From Paracoccaceae bacterium (GTDB taxonomy: Bacteria > Pseudomonadota > Alphaproteobacteria > Rhodobacterales > Rhodobacteraceae), in assembly GCA_023254015.1 (NCBI GenBank), contig JALQYS010000417.1, positions 1 through 13,696 on the forward strand: a stretch of DNA of 13,696 nt, in the 5' to 3' direction. This document shows, in pieces, positions 7,734-13,601 of the stretch. The translations under genes were made by a program, and so were the position numbers. Numbering within the stretch: position 1 is the stretch's first letter; each line of letters opens with the position of its first letter. Below the pieces are notes generated by a model. The model saw only the letters and a program-made list of their open reading frames with translations, had not been told where the DNA came from and ran no database searches.

Positions 7734-8854
7734 GCGTCCTTGTCATCACACGCGAGGGCGGGGCGGCGGGGTTTGTGGCGCTGTCCGGGTTGCGTGCGGC
7801 CCTTGCGCCGGGTGACGAAGTAATCGTGCTGGACGAGGGTTCCTCCGACGGGACGGCAGAGCTGTTGGAAACAATGCTCGCAGAAGAGGATCTTGGTCCG
7901 GAGATTACGCGCCGGGCTGTTTTGCTGGGCTGTGCCCCGCCCGAATCCGATAGCGGCGCCTCTATCCGGCTTGGACTGGAGGTCGCGACCCGCGATGCAC
8001 TGCTGATCCTGCGCGGCACCGACAGCCCCCTTGCCGAAGGAATCAGCGCTGCCCGCCACCGGATGGCAGAAAACGGGGCCTCACTGCTGCTGGGCCGCGC
8101 CCTGCCACTTACGGAAACCGCCCCGGCCCCCGAGCGGGTCAGTCCAGCGGATCCGTGGCGGCTGCTCCCTGCCCTGCCGCCCGAGACGCTGGCACTGGCT
8201 CTCGCCCCGCTCCCCGGGCGCTGCCTGCTGCGCCGGTCCTGGCTTCTGGCCCGGGGCCTTCCATCGCCTAAGCCTGTCAGCGACGAAGAATTGCACTGGC
8301 AGCTCTGCCTGGCCGCCGGCCCGGATGTGGAACTGCTCGACACGCCTCTCGCCCGGATTGCCGTCGCCCCGTCTGCCCAGCCGCTAACCAGTCTGGCCGG
8401 GTTCGGTCGGCTGTTGCGGCAGCTGGACGGGCCCGAGATGCACGCCGCCGGATTGCTCTGGCTGATCCTGCGGATGGAGCGGCAGATCCCGCAACTGACC
8501 GCCGCAGAACGCTGGCCCTATGCACAGCTGGCAGCGACAGGCCTCGCGGGCCTGTCCGCGGAAGGTTGGAGCCGGCTGACTGACTGGCTTGGCGATGCGT
8601 TCAGAGATTGGCCGGTTCTTGCCATGGCCACCGCGCTGCGCAAGGGGGATGTCGCGGCTACCGTCGCGGCCTGGACGCAAGAGGCCGAGGCCATCCGTCA
8701 GCCGAGCCCTGCGACACTGCTCGCTGGTCTGCAGGAGCGGATGGCGGCACAGGAAGCCTTGATCGTCCGGCTGCAAGATCGGATCGAGGGCCTAGCCCGG
8801 ATTGCCGAATACCGCGCCCTTTCTGCATTTTCTTCGGACAGGGAAGGGCCATGA
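7724..8854 (+). CDS. GT2-like glycosyltransferase lacking a clear DxD motif
   Basis: 376 aa. The first 110 residues follow the GT2 plan: LSVLVITREGG, then IVLDEGSSDGTAELL (34-48), which replaces the usual DDGS/DNGS with DEGS. Where DxD would lie the protein reads ILRGTDSPLAEG (about 95-106), so the metal motif is missing or reduced to one Asp. SDEELHWQL (186-194) parallels the HEDIELHW block of the neighbour, suggesting tandem paralogues. The C-terminal 60 residues are helical and coiled-coil-like (LLAGLQERMAAQEALIVRLQDRIE). The ATG at 7724 has GGGGGA ahead and overlaps the previous gene by 10 bp; its stop overlaps the next start as ATGA. It may be an active enzyme of unusual form or a non-catalytic partner of the adjacent transferases. 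Confidence 0.75.
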   Translation: MRLSVLVITREGGAAGFVALSGLRAALAPGDEVIVLDEGSSDGTAELLETMLAEEDLGPEITRRAVLLGCAPPESDSGASIRLGLEVATRDALLILRGTDSPLAEGISAARHRMAENGASLLLGRALPLTETAPAPERVSPADPWRLLPALPPETLALALAPLPGRCLLRRSWLLARGLPSPKPVSDEELHWQLCLAAGPDVELLDTPLARIAVAPSAQPLTSLAGFGRLLRQLDGPEMHAAGLLWLILRMERQIPQLTAAERWPYAQLAATGLAGLSAEGWSRLTDWLGDAFRDWPVLAMATALRKGDVAATVAAWTQEAEAIRQPSPATLLAGLQERMAAQEALIVRLQDRIEGLARIAEYRALSAFSSDREGP

Positions 8855-9888
8855 TCCGCATCCTTCCCTGCGGCGCCTTCCAGAACCGGCAGCCTCTGGC
8901 CTATGGGCCGATCCTGGCGCGGCTCGGGCAAGAGGTGGAACTGGTGGATCATCCGGCGGATGCCCAGATCGCTCTGATCAGCCATTACATGGATATCGAA
9001 CTCTTTGGCGACCGGCTGGCCAAGATGCGCGTCAGACATCCTGACCTTCGGATCGTGCTGCTGTCGGAAGAGCCATTCTGGGATATCGGCTGGTCGCCGG
9101 ATCCGTTCAGCCGCGACCAGATCTTTTCCACCTCCCCGGCCGCCCTGCCCGTCCGAGTGCTGAATCACCAGAATTCGGCCATCTATCGCACCGACCGTAT
9201 TCCCTACTTCCTGCTGACGGACCCGCGCTATACCGCCCGCTATCGCTGGCTGTTCGACCGCAATGCCGGCAGGAGCGTCTCAGATTGGCTGGCGCATTTC
9301 CGGAGTGCCGAATGGGACGCGGCCTTTCTGAACGAAAAACGCCTGCATGATCGTGACCGCATCGCCTTTCCCGAACAGGAGGTCTGGGGCCTGTCTTATT
9401 ATCGCACGCGTTTCGCACTTCGGTGTACTAGGGGGCGAGTCCTTCGCACCGGCAAGGGATGGGAGCCGGGCGTCGACCGGTTGCAACTGGAGGATTGGCA
9501 CGAAGACAAGCTTAACCGGCTTGACTTGCGCTGCCGCCATGTCGCCGCTTTCGAGAACACCCATCAGATCGACTATATCTCGGAAAAACCCTATGATGCC
9601 TTCGCTGTCGGAGCAGTGCCGCTCTACTTTGCTAGTCCCGGCCATGGGTTCCTGCGGCTGTTTGGCGCACCGGAAGACAGCGGTTGGCTGAATTTTTATG
9701 CACCGCCACCGGAAGCCCCCGATTTCGACGCACGCCGACCGGTCAGCCTGCGGGAGGCAGAAGCCTATGCTAAGACTCAGGAACGGCTGGCGCAGCTTTT
9801 CGTGGACCCCGCCCTGCTCCGTGACGAAATCGACCGCTTTGGATACCGGCTGGTCGCCGAATTGCGCGCCGCTATTACTCCCCATTGA
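8851..9888 (+). CDS. GT10-family fucosyltransferase
   Basis: A 345-aa glycosyltransferase with the alpha-1,3/1,4-fucosyltransferase signature: FENTHQIDYISEKPYDAF at 234-251 followed by AVGAVPLYFASPG (252-264), which matches the family pattern of F-E-N-x...D-Y-x-T/S-E-K...A...P-x-Y/V as in the Helicobacter enzymes. Glu245 and Lys246 correspond to the GDP-fucose-binding pair of that motif. LSEEPFWD (71-78) and NHQNSAIYRT (105-114) are in the place of the acceptor-side segments. The donor is expected to be GDP-L-fucose, which gmd, fcl and manC in the same cluster produce. The ATG at 8851 overlaps the upstream stop (ATGA). It is the last gene of the plus-strand run. Linkage and acceptor cannot be predicted. 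Family is fairly certain; the N-terminal third is only weakly like well-known members. Confidence 0.85.
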   Translation: MIRILPCGAFQNRQPLAYGPILARLGQEVELVDHPADAQIALISHYMDIELFGDRLAKMRVRHPDLRIVLLSEEPFWDIGWSPDPFSRDQIFSTSPAALPVRVLNHQNSAIYRTDRIPYFLLTDPRYTARYRWLFDRNAGRSVSDWLAHFRSAEWDAAFLNEKRLHDRDRIAFPEQEVWGLSYYRTRFALRCTRGRVLRTGKGWEPGVDRLQLEDWHEDKLNRLDLRCRHVAAFENTHQIDYISEKPYDAFAVGAVPLYFASPGHGFLRLFGAPEDSGWLNFYAPPPEAPDFDARRPVSLREAEAYAKTQERLAQLFVDPALLRDEIDRFGYRLVAELRAAITPH

Positions 9889-10127
9889 GAAGTGACAGCC
9901 ATACGATTGATGCCTGTCCCGGGGTGTTATGCGCGAAAGTTGGTGACGATTGATCGGGCGGCGGCTTGGAGTTGGCGGATCCCGTCGATGCTGTCCCTGA
10001 GCGTTCTCTAATCGCCTTGGTCAACTACTGATCTTGTCGCGCTTCATCCTGCGTGCCGGGCTCTGGGGTTCTCTCCGCGGTCGTCGCGTCGGACGCCGCA
10101 TGTTTGCGTTCAGGGTCGGACGGATTG
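9889..10127. other. Non-coding boundary between glycan cluster and mobile elements
   Basis: I see no convincing gene here. On the minus strand a short open stretch ending at the TAA at 9927-9929 reads DGIRQLQAAARSIVTNFRA, from about 9986. It could be the C-terminal tail of a lost gene that was cut at the inverted repeat at 9987-9997, but 19 residues are too few to name. No terminator hairpin with a T run is visible after the fucosyltransferase gene. The part near 10000-10127 is probably old insertion-sequence DNA. Confidence 0.4.
9987..9997 (+). repeat. Left copy of an 11-bp inverted repeat (candidate old IS end)
   Basis: GATGCTGTCCC here is repeated, inverted and without mismatch, at 11780-11790. 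The two copies enclose the IS110-family gene and the IS256-family remnant. Homology does not clearly extend inward, and the flanking 8-9 bases do not match as a target duplication would, so this is a candidate end of a degraded element only. Confidence 0.4.
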
Positions 10128-11375
10128 AAGTGGTGTGCGCGGTCTATGCCGCAGCTCAGGGAGCGATCTCGTCCTCGCCGCGCGTCCCGGCTGGACGCAT
10201 TCTGCCGCGCTGAGGATCAGCGTGGTTTGGGGCGGCAGTGCCTATGCCACAGCAGCCTCGCGGAAGGGGGTGTTCGTGCGCCACATGGCGTGCAGGGTGA
10301 CCGCGAGCTTCCGGGCCAAGGCCACCTTGGCCTTGCGCGGCCCGGTTCTCACCGCAATCGCCTTGGCCCAGTCCCGCAGCCCTGGGCCACCCAAGCTTCG
10401 GCAGAAGATGGCGTTCGCCGCTTCGAACAGGCACTTCCTCGTGAAACTGTCCCCCCGCTTGGAGACCCGCCCGTTCCGGCTGATTTCGCCGGACTCGTAG
10501 CGTCTTGGCGTCAGGCCGAGATAGGCGCCGGCACTGGACGAACGACGGAACCGGGAGGCATCGTCGAAAGCCGAGACAACCGCCATGGCCGTGATAGGCC
10601 CGACGCCGGGCGCCGTCATCAGCAGGCAAACGGTCTCGGTCCTTTTTGCAATGGCCCGGATACGGCTGTCGAGCGCGGCAATCCGGGCGAGGATGTCACG
10701 CCTCGCCTGCACAAGGGTCTCGAAGATCGGCACCAGGTCCGGCGCAACGGCCAGTTCCCTTCCGATAATCTCCTCGGCACGACGTTTGAACCCACCGACC
10801 CGCTTTCCGAACATGATGCCAAAGGTCTTGAGTAGCCCACGTATCTCGTTCTCCAGACGAACCCGCATGCCAACCAACGCCTCGCGCGCCGTGAGCATCG
10901 CCCGGTTGACATAGGCGTCGTGGCTCTTGATCTGCACGGCCTTGAACCACCCGGTCCGCACGATCTGGGCAAGGCCCCGAGCGTCATGCCGGTCTGTCTT
11001 GTTGGGCATCATCTTCAGGACGCCGTTGGCATGGCGCGCGTCCAGGCAGATGATTGGCAGCTGACGAGCCGACAGCGCGTTCCAGAGCCAGACGGCCAAA
11101 GGGCCAGTTTCCATGCCGACCCGCTCAAGGCCGTCCGTCCGAGAGGTAAGCCAGTCGGCAATCGCATCCGGGCAGGTCGGCACCTTGGCCTCTGCCAGAA
11201 GCGCTCCGCCCTGGCTTACCACGCAAATCGCCGTCTCCTCTTGTGACACATCCAACGCTGCAAACACTCCCATCGCATCCTCCATGCTCAAGGCCTCGGC
11301 CGGGCGCCGAAGCTGCAAGCCCATCCTGCAACACCGCGGTAGCAGACGGGGCGCGGCGATTACGCTAAGTGGTGT
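10128..11375 (-). mobile_element. IS110-family insertion sequence (approximate limits)
   Basis: The transposase gene is certain; the ends are not. The direct repeat AAGTGGTGT at 10128-10136 and 11367-11375 lies roughly 100 bp outside the gene on each side and gives a length near 1.25 kb, which fits the family. IS110 elements lack ordinary terminal inverted repeats, so limits cannot be read from structure. The non-coding flanks on either side of the gene are where the family's bridge RNA would be encoded (upstream flank in the IS110 group, downstream flank in the IS1111 group). Confidence 0.4.
10242..11273 (-). CDS. IS110-family transposase (DEDD recombinase)
   Basis: A 343-aa IS110-type transposase, apparently full length. 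The N-terminal RuvC-like DEDD domain shows ALDVSQEETAICVV (first Asp), GMETGPLAVW (Glu), CLDARHANGVLK (Asp) and KTDRHDARGLAQIVR (Asp). The C-terminal Tnp_20 domain shows LMTAPGVGPITAMAVV and the block AYLGLTPRRYESGE...RNGRVSKRGDSFTRKCL, holding the conserved serine thought to act as nucleophile. It catalyses excision and insertion guided by a bridge RNA made from the element's own non-coding end. I chose the ATG at 11273-11271 because GGAGG stands five bases ahead; an ATG at 11285 is also possible. No stops or frameshifts, so the element may be active. It lies beside a decayed IS256 piece in the opposite orientation. Confidence 0.95.
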   Translation of the reverse strand: MGVFAALDVSQEETAICVVSQGGALLAEAKVPTCPDAIADWLTSRTDGLERVGMETGPLAVWLWNALSARQLPIICLDARHANGVLKMMPNKTDRHDARGLAQIVRTGWFKAVQIKSHDAYVNRAMLTAREALVGMRVRLENEIRGLLKTFGIMFGKRVGGFKRRAEEIIGRELAVAPDLVPIFETLVQARRDILARIAALDSRIRAIAKRTETVCLLMTAPGVGPITAMAVVSAFDDASRFRRSSSAGAYLGLTPRRYESGEISRNGRVSKRGDSFTRKCLFEAANAIFCRSLGGPGLRDWAKAIAVRTGPRKAKVALARKLAVTLHAMWRTNTPFREAAVA

Positions 11376-11415
11376 AGGTTCTGGTTAGGGTGGTCACCGG
11401 TGATGTTCGGTTAGG
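11274..11415. other. Upstream flank of the IS110 gene with short repeats and a palindrome
   Basis: No gene. It holds TACGCTAAG at 11361-11369, the repeat GGTTAGGGT at 11383-11391 and again at 11409-11417, and between these the perfect 10-bp palindrome TCACCGGTGA at 11393-11402. In the IS110 group the bridge RNA is made from this side; I cannot identify a bridge RNA fold by eye. The junction to IS256-derived sequence is at about 11416. Confidence 0.4.
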
Positions 11416-11721
11416 GTACGCAAGGAATACTGCGCAAAGCTGCACTCGACGAACCTGATCGAACGGCTGAACGGAAAGATCAAGCGCCGCACAGACGTCG
11501 TCGGCCCTCGGGCATTCCTTCGGAGCGATGGCAGGAATGCCCTCAATCCCCAACGACGACGCCATCGTCCGCCTTGTCGATGCCTTGCTTCTCGAACAGA
11601 ATGATGAGTAGGCCGTCCAGCGCGCCCGCTACATGACACTGGAACCGAAGGTCCGCGAAGCGAAACCATCGCACCGATGGGCGAAGATGCCGTTATCAGC
11701 CTGCCCGCCGTGGCATCCTGA
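11416..11721 (+). pseudogene. IS256-family transposase, decayed C-terminal remnant
   Basis: Three reading frames together give the C-terminus of a Mutator/IS256-type transposase. Frame one: VRKEYCAKLHSTNLIERLN then GKIKRRTDVVG. Frame two: NDDAIVRLVDALLLEQNDE, a TAG stop where Trp is expected, then AVQRARYMTLE. Frame three: ETIAPMGEDAVISLPAVAS and a TGA at 11719-11721. The breaks are a net 37-base insertion around 11505-11547, which carries a 9-bp inverted repeat, and a 20-base insertion at 11645-11664. The catalytic core and all upstream parts of the transposase are missing; the IS110 element lies where they would be. It cannot make a working protein. Matching of intact IS256 relatives is from family knowledge. 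Confidence 0.9.
11510..11542 (+). repeat. Hairpin-forming insertion inside the IS256 remnant
   Basis: GGGCATTCC at 11510-11518 and GGAATGCCC at 11534-11542 are a perfect 9-bp inverted repeat with a 15-base loop. They fall precisely in the segment that interrupts the conserved VVG-IFPN region of the transposase frame, so the hairpin came with the insertion. Confidence 0.8.
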
Positions 11722-11790
11722 TCAAGCAGGCCCGTACCGAACATCAAGGTGACGATCAGCGCCAGCTACACCAATCCGTGGGACAGCATC
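11722..11790 (+). mobile_element. Non-coding right end of the IS256 remnant
   Basis: Between the transposase stop and 11790 the DNA continues IS-like (AGCTACACCAATCCGTGGGA). GGGACAGCATC at 11780-11790 is the inverted partner of 9987-9997, and it ends precisely where the XRE gene loses its reading frame homology. That makes 11790 the probable right terminus of the old element. Confidence 0.5.
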
Positions 11791-11908
11791 CCTTCTCCAG
11801 TTCGATCAGGCGCCGTTTTCCGATCTTCGCTCGTTGGGAGAGCTCTTCCAGACTCCAGCGCTTCTTCTTTCTGAGATGCTTGAGTGCTGTAGGGGCTACT
11901 TTCTTCAT
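11756..11908 (-). pseudogene. XRE-type helix-turn-helix regulator, truncated by the IS256 end
   Basis: From the ATG at 11908-11906 (GGAGG five bases ahead, a strong site) the minus strand reads MKKVAPTALKHLRKKKRWSL, then EELSQRAKIGKRRLIELEKG. This is the N-terminal four-helix part of a Cro/C1-type (HTH_3) DNA-binding domain. After residue 40 (about 11789) the frame enters the IS256 terminus and ends 10 codons later at 11756, so the remainder of the domain and any effector part are lost. Lys-rich content and lower GC differ from the glycan genes, a sign of separate origin. Such regulators usually repress their own promoter; palindromes lie just upstream. It could be from a phage, a plasmid or a toxin-antitoxin unit; the fragment is too short to decide. 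Confidence 0.75.
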
Positions 11909-12240
11909 GGCTGCCTCCGCGGTGAAGTTATATGAATTTAAGTTCACCACAGAAAAATTAAAAGGTGTTATATTTTTGAATTTATGCGAAAAAACTGGGA
12001 TAACTACACAAATTTTGTGAACTTTGGGATGAGAAATCGCACATCTTGCGTTCATCAGACGCGGGGCGCGGCTATCTCTGCACTAGGAACTGCACCATCC
12101 CGCGTCACGAACACGACTCGAGCCCCATGTCAGGTTTCTCAGTTTCACCAGGTCACCTAGGTGTCCTCGATCTGCGCGGCCTGCACGGCCGGATGGATCC
12201 GGCCCGTCACCTCGGATGACCAGCTCAGAGCCGCGTACCG
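11909..12240. promoter_or_regulatory. AT-rich intergenic island with palindromes upstream of the XRE fragment
   Basis: No gene in this 332-bp stretch. About 11925-12025 is strikingly AT-rich against the GC-rich surroundings. It holds the inverted repeat GGTGAA (11921-11926) / TTCACC (11943-11948), the near-palindrome TGAATTTAAGTTCA (11933-11946), and the palindrome CACAAA-T-TTTGTG (12007-12019). TATAAC-like hexamers on minus lie at 11927-11932 and 11967-11972. Together these look like a promoter with operators for the XRE gene. The stretch 12056-12180 is ordinary GC-rich DNA where I see nothing. Confidence 0.5.
12185..12207 (-). terminator. Strong hairpin downstream of the minus-strand operon
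   Basis: GGCCGGATGGATCCGGCC at 12187-12204 is a perfect palindrome, and ACG/CGT outside it extend the stem with one bulge. It lies 37 bases past the stop of the YbjQ-like gene in the transcribed direction. There is no T run after it, so it is not a classical intrinsic terminator; it may act with Rho or protect the 3' end. Confidence 0.35.
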
Positions 12241-12498
12241 TCAGCTGATCCGGATCGCGGTCCCGAAACCGGTGACGTTCGCGGCCGACGGCCCGAAATT
12301 CACCTGGAACTGGCAGCCGGCCACCATGTCGGCCCCGAGCTCCCGGGCCCTGAGGCGCAGCCCGTCCCGACAGGCCGCCATCGCTACCCCGAGATCCGGT
12401 GCGCAGAGAAAGCTCTTGGTGGACACCCCGACGGCGGCGACCACCTCGATCACCTCATGCGGCCGGTCGGGCGGGTACGTGGTGAGCCGGATCGTCAT
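12241..12498 (-). CDS. Small YbjQ-like protein
   Basis: 85 aa. The second half, ARELGADMVAGCQFQVN (51-67) and GFGTAIRI (77-84), resembles the YbjQ/UPF0145 family (heavy-metal-binding-domain-like, about 100 aa), whose members read A-x-x-L-G-A-x-A-V-V-G...Y-G-T-A-V. These are small pentamer-forming proteins of unknown role. The N-terminal strand part (TIRLTTYPPDRPHEVIEVVAAV) is also compatible. It is a bit shorter than usual. The ATG at 12498-12496 overlaps the upstream stop as ATGA, so it is translationally coupled to the 139-aa gene. No signal peptide or membrane helix. The family call rests on pattern only. Confidence 0.6.
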   Translation of the reverse strand: MTIRLTTYPPDRPHEVIEVVAAVGVSTKSFLCAPDLGVAMAACRDGLRLRARELGADMVAGCQFQVNFGPSAANVTGFGTAIRIS

Positions 12499-12914
12499 GG
12501 CGTGACACCATCCCGGCTGGCGGCAAAGGCCCGCTCCCCAGCCTCACGCGCTTCCCGGATATGATGGAAGGCCCCCGGAAGGGTCACCCCGTTGATCTCC
12601 ACCGAGTAGACGTCCTTCTCGACCGAGGAGTGATCGGCCCGCTTGAAGATGCGCCCGACGACCTCGGTCCCGTGAAACGCCCGGAACGTTGCCTGCCCGG
12701 CGCGGTGCTTCTCCCAGGACAGGAGACCGGTGACCTCGAGCTCCGAAGGTTTCGTCCGTCTCGCCTCTAAAGCGTCCAGCGCCTCGAGGAGGCGCCGCGC
12801 GGCGGCATCTTCGGATGATTTCACCAGCGCCGCCTCGGCATTCCGGCGGAGGGCGGCGCGGGATTGCGCGGTCATACCCGGGATGCGGGCAATGGTTGCG
12901 TCGGTCTGGGTCAT
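12495..12914 (-). CDS. Unrecognised 139-aa protein, middle gene of a three-gene operon
   Basis: No family recognised. Residues 1-60 are helical and charged (MTAQSRAALRRNAEAALVKS, then a LLEALDALEARR helix). Residues about 62-139 look like a small alpha/beta domain: VTGLLSWEKH, ATFRAFHGTEVVGRIFKRAD, KDVYSVEINGVTLPG, then FHHIREAREAGERAFA. The ATG at 12914-12912 has GGAG six bases ahead. It starts 14 bases after the stop of the first operon gene and its own stop overlaps the next ATG, so three genes are co-transcribed. No catalytic motif is evident. Confidence 0.85.
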   Translation of the reverse strand: MTQTDATIARIPGMTAQSRAALRRNAEAALVKSSEDAAARRLLEALDALEARRTKPSELEVTGLLSWEKHRAGQATFRAFHGTEVVGRIFKRADHSSVEKDVYSVEINGVTLPGAFHHIREAREAGERAFAASRDGVTP

Positions 12915-12928
12915 GTCGGTCTCCGGTT

Positions 12929-13555
12929 TCAGGGTTTCAGGGTATCGGCGTGATGGTTCCACCAGCGCACCAGGCGGCGGGCGGCCTCCAGCCCCTCCTC
13001 GACGGCGGGCACCTGCGCGTCGAAGGGCATCTGGGTGTCCAGCTGGGGGGTGTCGATCACCAGCCCGAGCGACCGGCCAGCAGGCCGGATATAGCCGCCG
13101 ATCTCGGCCAGGGTCCCGGGAACCGGGATGCTGCCCACCCGCCCGCCCCATCCCCCCAGCATGATCTTGACCGAGGCTGAGGGCGCGGCGCTGTCGCGGC
13201 ACTGGAGTGACATGCGCGGGCGCGGCAGCGCGGCCCAGGTCCGGAGCGTCCGGGGAACGTCGAAATAGATCGTCCGCGACTCCGTTGGCCGGACCCCGTT
13301 GCCGTTCGGGTTGTGCTTGATGACCAGCTCGGGGAAGTTCGCCCGGGCGAAGGCTTCGTAATCGGCGAAGAAGGCCGCGCTTGAGGCGTTCGGCACCGGA
13401 TCATAGGGCGTGGCGGCCTGCAGGATCGCGGCCTCGAGCAGCGCGAGGTCCCCGCCCGTCAGCGCCGGGCGCAGCGCCTCGTAGCTCACCTGATGGTCGA
13501 AGGCCCCGGCATGACGGGTACCGGTCAGATAGACCGCGGGCGCGAGCAGCACCGA
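12929..13555 (-). pseudogene. Unrecognised protein, 5' end removed by a Tn3-family transposon
   Basis: About 208 codons remain, from the transposon edge at 13555 to the TGA at 12929-12931. A GTG at 13552-13550 could start translation (VLLAPAVYLTGTRHAGAF...), but it has no ribosome site, and the open frame runs into the transposon repeat before a stop at 13589-13591, so the original N-terminus is evidently lost. Visible pieces: AAFFADYEAFARANFPEL, IKHNPNGNGVRPTESRTIYFDV, SVKIMLGGWGGRVGSIPVPG and a helical C-terminus with WWNHH. I cannot name a family. It heads the operon with the 139-aa and YbjQ-like genes (14-bp gap, then ATGA overlap). Insertion has probably also removed the operon promoter. 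Confidence 0.6.
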
Positions 13556-13593
13556 GGGGTCTAATGCCGGAGAGTGCAGAATAGTACGCTAAG
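13556..13593 (+). repeat. 38-bp terminal inverted repeat of a Tn3-family transposon
   Basis: Exactly 38 bases that begin GGGGTC and end TACGCTAAG, the outer and inner hallmarks of Tn3-family ends (GGGGTC...ACGCTAAG or ACGTTAAG). The outer end faces left, so the transposon extends rightward out of the window. The five bases ahead, ACCGA at 13551-13555, would be one copy of the 5-bp target duplication. Confidence 0.88.
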
Positions 13594-13601
13594 GACTGGG
13601 A

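Noticed and set aside
10053..10835. A 260-codon plus-strand open frame
   Set aside because: Most of it is antisense to the IS110 transposase and its composition is that of a shadow frame.
11332..11369. A second full Tn3 terminal repeat ending in TACGCTAAG
   Set aside because: Only the last nine bases match; the 38-bp spacing to a GGGG outer end is absent, so a chance match or a remnant are both possible.
12161..12505. A 114-codon plus-strand open frame
   Set aside because: It is antisense to the YbjQ-like gene, which has a coupled start and a plausible family pattern.
13550..13552. GTG as the true start of the first operon gene
   Set aside because: It has no ribosome site and lies three bases from the transposon edge, with the frame open past it; truncation explains it better.
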